DNA of 39,533 bases from Thermoplasmata archaeon. GTDB lineage: Archaea; Thermoplasmatota; Thermoplasmata; Thermoplasmatales; Thermoplasmataceae. Positions 16,228 through 25,042 of this stretch are shown piece after piece. The notes beneath the pieces were generated by a model that worked only from the letters and a program-made list of their open reading frames with translations, did no database searches and had not been told where the DNA came from. Both the position numbers and the translations under genes were made by a program. The first letter of the stretch is position 1; the number at the start of each line of letters is the position of its first letter. The stretch is taken from the NCBI GenBank assembly GCA_021806345.1, contig JAJZXP010000238.1, forward strand, positions 1-39,533, given 5' to 3'.

Positions 16228-16913
16228 AGTTCTACGGTTTGTCCGGGGATCATGACCTGGACCTTTGTCATTCCCTTTCTTTCTACCATATCCTTGAATT
16301 TAAGGGGATCCTGCTGGATTAGCGGAAAGGTGTTGTAGTGCATTGGAATTGCTATTTTTGGCCTGATCATCTCAATAGCTCTTGAAGCTTCTGCAGGTGA
16401 CATTGTGTAATGTCCTCCTATTGGAACCATAGCTATTTCCGGATGGTGCATTTCGCCAATTAACTCCATGTCCAAAAATACCCCAGTGTCTCCAGCGTGA
16501 TATATTGTCTTACCGTCCATTTTTATGATCATACCTCCAGGGTTACCCGCAAACTTTCCTTCAAACGATGAGGAGTGAAGTGCTGGCACTGCAGTAATTG
16601 TAACCGGGCCGATTGTTACTGATCCACTGAAGTTTATGTCGTGAACTTCCAGTGTATTATCCTTTTCCTTCAATAACCAGGCCAGTTCTACCATAGTGAC
16701 AATTGGGGCTGAGTTATTTTTTGCAATGAATATTGCATCTCCAACATGATCCCCATGACCATGTGTCACAACTACAATGTCTGCCTTAACCTCCTCCTTC
16801 TTGATAGTAGCTGCTGGATTTCCCTCGATAAAGGGATCAATTATAATCTTCTTAGTTCCTGAAATTTCGAAGCAGGCATGGGCAATCCATTTAATTTTCA
16901 ATTTGGCATCCAT
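16224..16913 (-). CDS. UPF0173 metal-dependent hydrolase (metallo-beta-lactamase fold)
   Basis: A 229-residue hydrolase of the metallo-beta-lactamase fold, UPF0173 type. The metal motif THGHGDH (H51, H53, D55, H56) is intact, with later ligands in PALHSSSF, YHAGDTGVF and IPMHYNTFP. The family has normal length here and no signal peptide, so it is cytosolic. Its physiological substrate is unknown; relatives act on phosphodiester or lactone bonds. The start is ATG at 16913. It converges on orc1/cdc6. Confidence 0.9.
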   Translation of the reverse strand: MDAKLKIKWIAHACFEISGTKKIIIDPFIEGNPAATIKKEEVKADIVVVTHGHGDHVGDAIFIAKNNSAPIVTMVELAWLLKEKDNTLEVHDINFSGSVTIGPVTITAVPALHSSSFEGKFAGNPGGMIIKMDGKTIYHAGDTGVFLDMELIGEMHHPEIAMVPIGGHYTMSPAEASRAIEMIRPKIAIPMHYNTFPLIQQDPLKFKDMVERKGMTKVQVMIPGQTVEL

Positions 16914-17135
16914 GTATGTATATCAATATATTGGATAAAATCTTAATCCAAATTTAGAAGTATGGTAATTTCTTCTGAGAAAAATGAAACTGGTATCTTA
17001 ATGCTGGAAAAAATAAGGTTAAAGCGAGAAAGACCAAAAGCCTAAGGAAGCGAAAATCCAGCTCAGGTGAAATATTTCAATCTGAAGAATTGTTATATCC
17101 ATTGGAAGATGTTTTTAATTTAAATCTCATTCGGG

Positions 17136-17741
17136 GTGACATTGAACTTTATATTAATCGCAATCGCAGGTTTTTTTCTAGGTGTATCTATGGCGGCACC
17201 GCCGGGTCCAGTTATGACAATGATAATGAATAGAGCCCTGGTTAGTGTCAAATCCGGTTTCTGGGTTGGAATGGGGGCTATGACCGCCGATTTGATCTTG
17301 CTTGCAATTGTATACGAGTTGAATGCCAGTATAAATCTGACTCTTGTTGAACCTTTCATATTTCTGCTTGGTGGGTTTTATTTCATCTATCTTGGAATTA
17401 AAATTTTTAGGAGTATAAACGAAGATGAAAAAGGCATTGTAGAAGAGGAAAAATTACACTACAGTTTCAGTAAGGGATTGACTACCGGACTTGTAAATCC
17501 AATGCAAATTGGATGGTGGCTAACGGCTGGATTGAGTGTGATTGAATCGGATGGAATAACCACTTTTTACTTCTTTTATGCTGGAATAATTGCATATGTA
17601 GTTCTTATAAGCTTCATGATTAACAAATCTTATCTTAAATTTGGTGAAATGCTTAAATATGGTGTTTCTGTGTTTAGCCTGTTTGTCTTAACAGGATTTG
17701 GAATTTATTTTATTTACTCCTTTATTTTAATAGCTGGATAA
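17136..17741 (+). CDS. LysE/RhtB-type exporter
   Basis: A 201-residue inner-membrane transporter with six hydrophobic segments, the size of the LysE/RhtB family, which exports amino acids or related small molecules. The hallmark MAAPPGPVMTM (about 19-29) in the first helix-loop and GLTTGLVNPMQIGWW (about 113-127) with its N-P pair support this. Start is a GTG at 17136; no ribosome site is evident, and an AT-rich TATA-like run at 17111-17126 suggests a leaderless transcript. Substrate is not decidable. Confidence 0.85.
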   Translation: MTLNFILIAIAGFFLGVSMAAPPGPVMTMIMNRALVSVKSGFWVGMGAMTADLILLAIVYELNASINLTLVEPFIFLLGGFYFIYLGIKIFRSINEDEKGIVEEEKLHYSFSKGLTTGLVNPMQIGWWLTAGLSVIESDGITTFYFFYAGIIAYVVLISFMINKSYLKFGEMLKYGVSVFSLFVLTGFGIYFIYSFILIAG

Positions 17742-17883
17742 AGTTTACGCGCATCCAGGTGTTGCGGGAGATAGGTATCCTGTGAAACACAGAGCAATAT
17801 TTATGAACATTTCTGCTGAAAGATCTAGTGGCTTAACAATTTCCGCAGATTTTAAATATGGCATGGAAGTTCCTCTTTTTTAA
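17734..17883 (+). pseudogene. Short protein-like frame without a good start, between the LysE-type gene and pdxS
   Basis: A 49-codon stop-free stretch follows an in-frame TAG at 17731 and ends at TAA 17881-17883. It overlaps the last codons of the exporter gene. The peptide (VYAHPGVAGDRYPVKHRAIF, then MNISAERSSGLTISADFKYG, then MEVPLF) looks protein-like but its only ATGs are internal. It may be the tail of a deleted gene or chance. No family recognised. Confidence 0.2.
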
Positions 17884-17941
17884 ACTGATTTAAATTTGAC
17901 CCCCCATTGCTATATTTTTAAGGTGTGTACTTAAATAAACC

Positions 17942-17950
17942 TTTTATACA
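17942..17950 (+). promoter_or_regulatory. TATA box of pdxS
   Basis: TTTTATACA is centred about 32 bases before the ATG at 17978, implying a leader of only about six bases. Confidence 0.45.
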
Positions 17951-17977
17951 TTCTTCCTATCATTTAACCGAACTGAA

Positions 17978-18988
17978 ATGGCTCTAAATATTTCTGATTT
18001 AAGATACGGGGACGAACTCCTTAAAACTGGATTTGCTAAGATGACCAAGGGCGGTGTAATTATGGACGTTACAAACGCTGAACAGGCAAGAATCGCAGAA
18101 ACTGCCGGGGCCGTTGCAGTAATGGCCCTTGAAAGGGTGCCAGCGGATATACGGGCACATGGTGGAGTTGCAAGGATGACAGACCCTGCAAAGATAAGAG
18201 AAATCATTGATGCCGTCACAATACCGGTGATGGCAAAAGTAAGGATTGGTCACATAACCGAAGCGTTGACCTTAGAGGCAGTTGGTGTGGATATGCTTGA
18301 TGAAAGTGAAGTGCTTACTCCGGCCGATCCATACTATCATCTTAATAAAAAACAACTGAGAATTCCAGCAGTATGCGGTGCAAGAACTTTACCCGAAGCA
18401 GTGAGGAGAATTTTTGAAGGAGCTGTAATGATCAGAACAAAAGGTGAAGCAGGAACGGGAAATATCGTGGAGGCAGTCAGGCATATAAGAACTGTAAATG
18501 AGGCAATCAATATGGTCAAGAATATGAAGACCAATGAACTTAACAGTCTGGCTGAGAATTTTGCAGAAAGGTATCAGGACTTAAAAAAGGAAGTGCTTCA
18601 GGATCTGTACAAAAAAGAAGTAAAACCCAGTGGAGATGATGTATTCAGTGGCATGTCCCTCGCTCAAGTTACAACTGAACTTTCGAATATATTGAAAGAA
18701 ATTAAAAAAATGGGCCGATTACCAGTTGTAAATTTTGCTGCAGGTGGAGTTGCAACTCCAGCAGATGCCGCACTCATGATGAATTTGGGAATGGATGGCA
18801 TATTTGTTGGTAGTGGTATTTTTAAGTCGTCTGACCCAATTAGAATGGCGAGAGCAATTGTAGAGGCTGCAGAGAACTTTGAAGACTTCAGGATGATTGG
18901 AAATGTATCAATAGGTCTTCCTTCGATGGATGGTCTTGAACTGGCAGATATACCAAAGGAACAAAGGCTAGCTGAACGAGGAATATGA
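17978..18988 (+). CDS. pdxS: Pyridoxal 5'-phosphate synthase, lyase/synthase subunit PdxS
   Basis: A 336-residue TIM-barrel enzyme that makes PLP from ribose 5-phosphate, glyceraldehyde 3-phosphate and ammonia; ammonia normally comes from the glutaminase PdxT, which is not next to it here. The sugar-binding lysine is in MAKVRIGH (K87), with D30 in [10 protein letters not shown] and K155 in [10 protein letters not shown] at the second site. The phosphate loop [17 protein letters not shown] is near 249-265. It is about 40 residues longer than bacterial PdxS because of an insertion at about 175-230, a known feature of archaeal members. Four bases separate it from the next gene, so the two are probably cotranscribed. 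Confidence 0.95.
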   Translation: MALNISDLRYGDELLKTGFAKMTKGGVIMDVTNAEQARIAETAGAVAVMALERVPADIRAHGGVARMTDPAKIREIIDAVTIPVMAKVRIGHITEALTLEAVGVDMLDESEVLTPADPYYHLNKKQLRIPAVCGARTLPEAVRRIFEGAVMIRTKGEAGTGNIVEAVRHIRTVNEAINMVKNMKTNELNSLAENFAERYQDLKKEVLQDLYKKEVKPSGDDVFSGMSLAQVTTELSNILKEIKKMGRLPVVNFAAGGVATPADAALMMNLGMDGIFVGSGIFKSSDPIRMARAIVEAAENFEDFRMIGNVSIGLPSMDGLELADIPKEQRLAERGI

Positions 18989-18992
18989 ATAG

Positions 18993-19724
18993 ATGCTTTC
19001 CAGCTTAAATGAAGTTTTTTTAATAGAACTAACTGTTTACCTATTAACCCTATTTTTGCTATCACAGTTTTTGCATCTATTTGATCTTAAAGGAGGAATT
19101 GGGGCTGTTATAATTGGTGCAATAGTTTCAATCTTCGGGAATTTAAACTGGTTAGTTTTGCTGATCATTTTTGCTATGTCATCCCAGATTGCCACTAAAT
19201 ACAAATTCCAGGAGAAAAAGGAAAGAAAGATGCAGGAGGGGGAGAGGGGCGAAAGAAGGATTTCCAATGTGGTATATGGTGGGGCGATAGGAGTTACAGT
19301 TGCCATACTGAATGGCATTCATTTATTCAATTTCCCATATTTTGTTGCCTTCGCTTCTGCATTCGCGGCTATCACTTCTGATACATTTGCATCGGAAATT
19401 GGAATAATAGACACAAAAACATATTTGATTACCACCTTAAAACGATGTCAAACGGGCATTAACGGAGGAATTTCCAGAGTTGGAACCTTAGCATCCATTT
19501 TGGGTTCAGTTATAATTTCTTCCTGTTACGGAATTCTGTCAATTTCTGGAGGTGTAGATATTTATTATGTTCTGATAATTCTCGTATCCGGCTTTCTGGG
19601 ATGTCAACTTGATTCCATACTGGGTGCACTATTTGAAAACAGGAAAAAAATGACAAAAGGGGAAGTTAACCTATCAGCGTCGCTCTTCGCAGTTTTTTTG
19701 ACTGTACTGATTATAACGGCCTGA
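18993..19724 (+). CDS. DUF92 family membrane protein (possible prenyl-phosphate kinase relative)
   Basis: A 243-residue polytopic membrane protein of the DUF92/TMEM19 family. The family marks are visible: AAITSDTFASEIG (about 125-137), INGGISRVGTLASILGS (about 154-170) and a late GCQLDSILGALFE (about 204-216). The plant member VTE6 phosphorylates phytyl phosphate, so a role in isoprenoid-alcohol salvage is possible in an archaeon with isoprenoid lipids; this is inference. Six to seven membrane segments flank a charged cytoplasmic loop (about 68-88). It follows pdxS by four bases. Confidence 0.82.
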   Translation: MLSSLNEVFLIELTVYLLTLFLLSQFLHLFDLKGGIGAVIIGAIVSIFGNLNWLVLLIIFAMSSQIATKYKFQEKKERKMQEGERGERRISNVVYGGAIGVTVAILNGIHLFNFPYFVAFASAFAAITSDTFASEIGIIDTKTYLITTLKRCQTGINGGISRVGTLASILGSVIISSCYGILSISGGVDIYYVLIILVSGFLGCQLDSILGALFENRKKMTKGEVNLSASLFAVFLTVLIITA

Positions 19725-19734
19725 AGCTTTGCAA

Positions 19735-20394
19735 TTATTGAAAAGTATTTCGTTTCCTCATATAACTGGAATGCTCATAATTTATCAGACTTTCCAAATC
19801 ACCCAATCGGTTTCGTCTTACCATGGGCATGTACAGATTAAGATTAGACAGAATAAAGTCATTTGAGATATCAAGAAACTTCTCTTGTTCGAATACTCTG
19901 TCGCAATTCCTGCCTTCTTCTGCCTTTCCAAATTTAAAACTTGAAAATCTTGAAATTGTTTTACTTAACCCCATTTTAGGCAGATAATCATTTGAAATTA
20001 AGAATTCAGCACTCTCGCTCGCCAAGATAACATCTGACAGAAGAGCCAGTTCGAGACCAAGATCCTTACATTTTGCGTTTGCTAAGGTGAAAATTGGTTT
20101 CTCCATAGTTCCCAGGAACTTAAGTGTGGTAGAGCATAACTGCAAAAGTTCCATTTCTCCAAGTTCATCATTTTTTCTAAATTCGTTTAAAAAATAACTT
20201 TCGTTTGAACCTGTAATTGCAACTGTCTTGACTTTGTCGTCTGTAATGGCGATGGATATGACCTTGAGGAATTCTTGGAAAAAGTTTGGAGTCACATTTC
20301 CTTCATTATCCGTCAGGACAGTTATCACTCCGATACCATCTTCCTGCCAGAAGCTCAGTTCCTTGAATCCAACTACCTTTGGTGCTTTACTCAT
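19735..20394 (-). CDS. Divergent crotonase-fold (enoyl-CoA hydratase/isomerase-like) protein
   Basis: A 219-residue protein with the crotonase order of strands and helices, such as VKTVAITGSNESYFLNEF (about 55-72) at the first oxyanion-hole site and LGLELALLSDVILASESAEF (about 112-131) at the second. The usual glycine-rich AxGGG loop before it is replaced by ANAKCKDLG, and the usual catalytic glutamate region (F-x-x-P-E-x-x-L-G) reads FLISNDYLPKMGL, so ordinary hydratase activity is doubtful. It lies last in an operon with the Rieske and cytochrome b genes and overlaps cytochrome b by eight bases, which suggests a link to the respiratory complex or its cofactors. That role is inference. Confidence 0.75.
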   Translation of the reverse strand: MSKAPKVVGFKELSFWQEDGIGVITVLTDNEGNVTPNFFQEFLKVISIAITDDKVKTVAITGSNESYFLNEFRKNDELGEMELLQLCSTTLKFLGTMEKPIFTLANAKCKDLGLELALLSDVILASESAEFLISNDYLPKMGLSKTISRFSSFKFGKAEEGRNCDRVFEQEKFLDISNDFILSNLNLYMPMVRRNRLGDLESLINYEHSSYMRKRNTFQ

Positions 20395-22069
20395 TGTAAT
20401 ATGCCAACCTGTACAGTCTTACACCTATCCCGAATATGAATAGCAATGCACCTATTCCCATTCCAAAGGCGGCCTCCTGGACAAGATCCGTGGGATTTGC
20501 CTGAATCATTAGCCAAAGAATCTCTACAGATATAATGAAAAGTATTGACATTATAACATTCACTGACTTTGGACTCACAGAAAGTCCCTTCACTTTCTTG
20601 TTGCCTTCCTCCATGCTTAAGTGAGCATAATTTGCAGACTTCATGGTTCCCAGAGCTGCAAAGACCGTTGCTCCTCCAAATATACCTAAGTTGGTAGCAT
20701 TTGAAATGTTGATACCGTGCATTACGTTTCCTATTTGCAGAGCAAATTCGAATATTCCCAGCGATAAGAGGATCAAAAATATGACGAATGACCCGGTTAA
20801 TTTTGCTAAATTTGGCTTGAATACCCCCTTCTTGTATAATCTGCCGAAAGCCAAAAAGAAACCCATTACTATTATGAACGGAGGTACTAGTACAGCAATC
20901 ACATCTATGTTGCTAATAGGTATGCCCGGTGCCATTACTCCCCAAAGTGAGAGAATTGCCATGTATATTATTCCAAGTACTCCAAAGGCTGTAAAAACAG
21001 GTCTAGATAGGGGATGCAGGTTATTCGATCTGTCAAGGAACGGAACAAGAATGAAGTAAATAAGGGGTATTCCGCCAAATACGCCTGAGGCTACCAAGGG
21101 AGAAATTGCCCCAAAAGCATTGAAGAACTTGAAGTCCAGCGCTTTGTAGACAAAAAGCAAAAACCATGGTGGATACGGGGGCACATAAGGTGCCAGTGAA
21201 GATGTTGGAGAAACTTGTGGATAGGGATCAAACAGTGCTGGAACAGCCATATGTGTCGCCCTTAGGGCATCTATTGCAGATGGTAAGAAAATGACAATTC
21301 CAAATGTAAATGCCGCCAGCTGGATCATGAACATTAAGTTGTAAGGATACCATTTCTTGTACTCTGGTTTGTCCTTGTCTACTGCAGGAGCCTTGTAATT
21401 GGCTTCCCTTTGCGAAGGCATCATTCCATTCGCTTCTGCAAGGTAAAAATGGAACCCAAAAAGCGCCCCTATTAGTGCTGCTAAGATTATGTGAAATCCA
21501 AGCATTCTGATGAAAAGGGAAGTATTTGTTCCATTTCCAAACATAATTTCTTCTGCTATTTTACCTATTATGGGAGTTGCCAGTGCCATTCCTCTTCCCA
21601 CATCAGTCGCGTCGGCAGAAAGTACATCCCCAGTCATTGAGTAGCCAAAGTACCCAACCCCTATGGTGAGTGTAAGAAGTATTACTCCGGTGATCCATTG
21701 AAGTTCTCTTGGTCTCTTATATGCACCATTGAAGTAGTTCCTGTACATATGAAGATAAACCAGGACAACCATTGCATAGGCACCGTAAAGGTGAGTTGTA
21801 AGTATAATTTCCCCGTAAGGAACATTTCTCAGAACATATTCGGTACAGGCATATGCGTTCGCTGGATTATAGTATAAAAGCAGAATCAGGCCCGTAATTA
21901 CCTGATAAATAAATACCATTGATATAAGTGCTCCCGTCCAGTACCAAAAACCTCCCTTTTTTCTCATGTAATCCGGCACTGTTGCCAACGGCAATTCGTC
22001 TATTTTTAACGGGTCTTCTCCCAGGACATTTTTAATTGATAGGTTTCTTTTTAGGTCTTCCAAAGTCAT
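20387..22069 (-). CDS. Cytochrome b of a Rieske/cytochrome b quinol-oxidising complex
   Basis: A 560-residue membrane protein that carries two b haems and oxidises quinol in a bc1-like complex. The haem ligands form the expected pairs 14 residues apart: H93/H107 in helix B and H193/H207 in helix D. The quinol-site PEWY motif reads PPWF (about 300-303), as found in some archaeal and Gram-positive forms. After the cytochrome b/b6 core, a C-terminal part of about 250 residues brings at least seven further hydrophobic segments, as in other archaeal cytochromes b. It lies eight bases after the Rieske gene and overlaps the crotonase-like gene, so the three form one operon. No cytochrome c1 gene is adjacent. 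Confidence 0.93.
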   Translation of the reverse strand: MTLEDLKRNLSIKNVLGEDPLKIDELPLATVPDYMRKKGGFWYWTGALISMVFIYQVITGLILLLYYNPANAYACTEYVLRNVPYGEIILTTHLYGAYAMVVLVYLHMYRNYFNGAYKRPRELQWITGVILLTLTIGVGYFGYSMTGDVLSADATDVGRGMALATPIIGKIAEEIMFGNGTNTSLFIRMLGFHIILAALIGALFGFHFYLAEANGMMPSQREANYKAPAVDKDKPEYKKWYPYNLMFMIQLAAFTFGIVIFLPSAIDALRATHMAVPALFDPYPQVSPTSSLAPYVPPYPPWFLLFVYKALDFKFFNAFGAISPLVASGVFGGIPLIYFILVPFLDRSNNLHPLSRPVFTAFGVLGIIYMAILSLWGVMAPGIPISNIDVIAVLVPPFIIVMGFFLAFGRLYKKGVFKPNLAKLTGSFVIFLILLSLGIFEFALQIGNVMHGINISNATNLGIFGGATVFAALGTMKSANYAHLSMEEGNKKVKGLSVSPKSVNVIMSILFIISVEILWLMIQANPTDLVQEAAFGMGIGALLFIFGIGVRLYRLAYYNE

Positions 22070-22077
22070 ATATACAC

Positions 22078-22881
22078 CTAATTTGTGGCGATTTTTGTCA
22101 CCATTGCTTTCCTCAGATTGGATATGGGATGTCCGCCTGTTAAATCTGACGGGTGCCCAAACACCACGGGACCTGTAAGCTTCTTGGCATACAGACCATC
22201 GGTCAATGCGTCATATTTCAAACTCACATATGGCAATGGTCTTTCGGTCGGGTGCGTAATGATTCCTGCTCCCTTGAAGGCGTCATAAGTACTGCCATGG
22301 CAGTTACAGTGAATTACGCCTCGTATGAAACTGCCGTTGGCATAAAGTTCTGTATTATATTGTGTTTTTATGGTGTTTTGAACAGATAATGGCAGAGTAT
22401 TCATTGTGGCTGGCGCATAGTAGTGGATGATGGGTGCTATGCAGCCTAAATGCTGGCATATTGCACTGTATGATACTATTGAGTTTGCAGCAACGCTGAC
22501 ACCGCCCACAGTTGAAGCAGGTCCAACTCCTCCAGTAAAAGTGTATTTTTGACCTGTGGCCTCTATGGTCACTGAACATGGGTCAACTGAATCCTTGAAT
22601 CTGATCAAAAAATTTGGTTCATCTGAAAGGGGATAATAGTATATCCAAACACCTTCTGATTCGGGAGGGAATGTGCTTGCCTTCAGAGGCACTGGACTGC
22701 TATTTGGACTGCTTGGATCGTTCCAATATAACTGGGTCTCAGGAAAACTAGTTAAACCAACGGCAGGTGAAATCAAATTTTGGACCACTCCCTTTCCCAG
22801 GCCTCCAACTGCAGCCACAGCCGATAACCCAACAATGGCTTTAAGAAACCCTCTTCTTGATGGATCCACTTCGTCTGTCAT
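22078..22881 (-). CDS. Rieske [2Fe-2S] iron-sulfur protein with Tat signal
   Basis: A 267-residue Rieske protein. The N-terminus carries a twin-arginine signal/anchor, PSRRGFLKAIVG followed by a hydrophobic run (about 13-30), which would export the folded protein and anchor it outside the membrane. The cluster boxes are CQHLGC (C142, H144, C147) and CNCHGSTYD (C192, C194, H195), giving two Cys and two His ligands plus the disulfide pair. An insertion of about 45 residues between the boxes is typical of archaeal SoxL/SoxF-type proteins. It is first in the operon with cytochrome b, so together they would pass electrons from quinol to an external acceptor. Confidence 0.94.
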   Translation of the reverse strand: MTDEVDPSRRGFLKAIVGLSAVAAVGGLGKGVVQNLISPAVGLTSFPETQLYWNDPSSPNSSPVPLKASTFPPESEGVWIYYYPLSDEPNFLIRFKDSVDPCSVTIEATGQKYTFTGGVGPASTVGGVSVAANSIVSYSAICQHLGCIAPIIHYYAPATMNTLPLSVQNTIKTQYNTELYANGSFIRGVIHCNCHGSTYDAFKGAGIITHPTERPLPYVSLKYDALTDGLYAKKLTGPVVFGHPSDLTGGHPISNLRKAMVTKIATN

Positions 22882-22977
22882 AATTGGATATTGAATTTAT
22901 GCTTAAAATCATTTCCGATAGTGAATGATTACTTTGACCAATTATACTAAGTTGGGGCGATAAGGATTATTAACCCT

Positions 22978-23307
22978 ATGAGATTTTCGCATATGAATTT
23001 TGAGGAATACTCTGAGGAGCAAAAGAGGACTTCTCCAGGTCCAAGTAACATTACAATGGTGGCACTTGGTCTTACGGGAGAATCTGGTGAATTCGCAGAC
23101 CTATTGAAAAAACATCTTTTTCAGGGACATGCCCTCGATAAGGATAAGCTAATAGAGGAACTTGGAGATATTTTGTGGTATATATTTGAAGGTGCAAGAA
23201 TCCTTGAAGTTGATCCTTCCGAGATTGCTCGAATGAATGTTGCAAAACTTAAGGCACGATACCCAGACGGCTTTGATAAAGAAAGAAGCATAAATAGAAA
23301 CAGATGA
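22978..23307 (+). CDS. MazG-like nucleotide pyrophosphohydrolase
   Basis: A 109-residue all-alpha NTP pyrophosphatase of the MazG superfamily, single-domain type. The metal motif ExxE...ExxD is seen as GESGEFADLLKK (about 38-49) and EELGDILWYIFE (about 61-72). It would hydrolyse (d)NTPs, possibly damaged ones, to the monophosphate and pyrophosphate. The ATG at 22978 was chosen because a TATA-like TTATACTA lies about 30 bases upstream; an ATG at 22993 is an alternative. It is divergent from the Rieske operon. Confidence 0.88.
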   Translation: MRFSHMNFEEYSEEQKRTSPGPSNITMVALGLTGESGEFADLLKKHLFQGHALDKDKLIEELGDILWYIFEGARILEVDPSEIARMNVAKLKARYPDGFDKERSINRNR

Positions 23308-23392
23308 AAATTAAAATCTAATGCTATTTCATCTGGGTAAAATAATTTAATAGCATGCGAATATTAGGTACGCTTGACTGAGAGGTTAAGAA

Positions 23393-24970
23393 ATGAAAGT
23401 CTTGAAGGGAATTAAATATGCGATCAAGTCAAAACTGAAGCTCAATGTAATCATTGTTCTAATTCTCGTAAACATATTGATTTTACCCGCATTATACGAG
23501 GAAAACGCTCAAATTCCTGCGAGTAACGAAAATCTATTTTTTTTGGGGGAAATAAATACTGCACAGAGCTCATCTGGAATTCAGCCGGTTGAATTTCTGC
23601 TATTGAACCATCACCTTAACCTCCAAGCCAATAGTGCAGTATCATTGAATGGCAAGATAAGTGTAAAAACCATTTCGTTCATAAATTGCCTACCAATTCG
23701 TCTGAATTGCACTACCAATAGCAAAGGGGTAATTTCCGTAAATGAGACCAAACTAATCAACCAAGCCAAAAAAATTGACGGGACAAATTCTGCAGTTATT
23801 TCCTTTCAAACCTGTAATTATAGTCTGACTAATCAAAGTCTGAAGACAGGAATTCCAGCTGAATATCAAACATTTTATTTCACATCTATTGGAATTCAGT
23901 CTTCCGCGAGCAAAAATGCAACAAATGAATCAATCCTTAATGCTGCATTTCTGCCATCTTATCAGTTAGGCTATTATGGAGATACACCAGTGTTTTATAG
24001 CAATGAACTTAACAACTCAAATTTATCAATTTGCTATAAAATGTATAACCCACAGAATAAAAATGCGAATTACAGTATAACGAACCTGACAGTTATTTCT
24101 AAAAATCAACTGTATGTGGATAGAAATTATGAACAGATAAAAGAGTTCAATGAAGCGTCTAATGTTTCTTTTTATATGTCCGGGAGGCGGATGATTGGAA
24201 GCATGTTCCCAGGCTTTAATGGTATCGCGATTGTTAACCCTATAGTTTTTGAGACACTCAACACTCCTTCAAATTTTGTGACATTTCCAGTTACAGAAAT
24301 ATTACTCCTTATCGTCATTATAGAAACTTTGGTCACCTATGTTTCAATGTTCAATTACGGCGCAATTCAGCGCTACATTTCACTTCCGGAAAAAAGGGGA
24401 AGAGTGGTAATATTCAACATAGTTTCCAATTTCATCCTTATTTCCCTGTTTACAGTTTTAGGAATGGTTGGTTCGTTTTTATATTTCGATCTTGGGTACA
24501 GGTTTCAGATTTCTTTAATTTCAATGCTTTATGTTTATTTGCTGGTGGTAGCTGCGTACCTGGTCTTTGTTTCAATTTACACAATTGTAAGTTCATACTC
24601 AATTGGAAAAAATTGGCCGAGGCTTTTCGTTACTGTATTCCTTGTTTTTGCATACCCAATATTGGACGAAATAGGCCAAGCGCTTTTAATATTTGTAAAT
24701 TTCTCATCTTTCATATTTAATGGAAATGACCGATATCTCTTTAAACCGATCCTGGAAAGCATTCGGACTTATAACATACTTTCTAGTGTGCTTCCGGTGC
24801 TGAATGTGGAATCTTTTAACAACTATCTAATCAAGTCGCCGATACAGGGAGTGATTATGTACAATCACTTGAACATCTTTGATTTATCCCCATTATTATT
24901 CTTGACGAGTATAGTTGGGATATCATCGCTACTTATTTACTTGGGAATAAGAAGAATAAACTTAGAATAG
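23393..24970 (+). CDS. Membrane protein with large extracellular domain, ABC-2 permease-like topology
   Basis: A 525-residue protein: a basic N-terminus, one membrane segment (about 18-35), an extracellular domain of about 260 residues, then about six membrane segments (about 300-520). The outer domain has many N-X-S/T sequons (for example NCTT, NETK, NYSL, NATNES, NLSI), as expected for a glycosylated archaeal surface protein. This topology resembles ABC-2-type permeases, but no ATPase gene is beside it and I see no decisive motif. A good Shine-Dalgarno AGAGGT (23381-23386) precedes the ATG. Function is unknown; it may be an orphan permease or a surface protein. Confidence 0.7.
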   Translation: MKVLKGIKYAIKSKLKLNVIIVLILVNILILPALYEENAQIPASNENLFFLGEINTAQSSSGIQPVEFLLLNHHLNLQANSAVSLNGKISVKTISFINCLPIRLNCTTNSKGVISVNETKLINQAKKIDGTNSAVISFQTCNYSLTNQSLKTGIPAEYQTFYFTSIGIQSSASKNATNESILNAAFLPSYQLGYYGDTPVFYSNELNNSNLSICYKMYNPQNKNANYSITNLTVISKNQLYVDRNYEQIKEFNEASNVSFYMSGRRMIGSMFPGFNGIAIVNPIVFETLNTPSNFVTFPVTEILLLIVIIETLVTYVSMFNYGAIQRYISLPEKRGRVVIFNIVSNFILISLFTVLGMVGSFLYFDLGYRFQISLISMLYVYLLVVAAYLVFVSIYTIVSSYSIGKNWPRLFVTVFLVFAYPILDEIGQALLIFVNFSSFIFNGNDRYLFKPILESIRTYNILSSVLPVLNVESFNNYLIKSPIQGVIMYNHLNIFDLSPLLFLTSIVGISSLLIYLGIRRINLE

Positions 24971-25042
24971 TATTCCCAAATCATTGATTTTTAGGTGTAA
25001 AACATATTGTGGAACCTTGGAAACTAAAGCGATCTGAAGATG

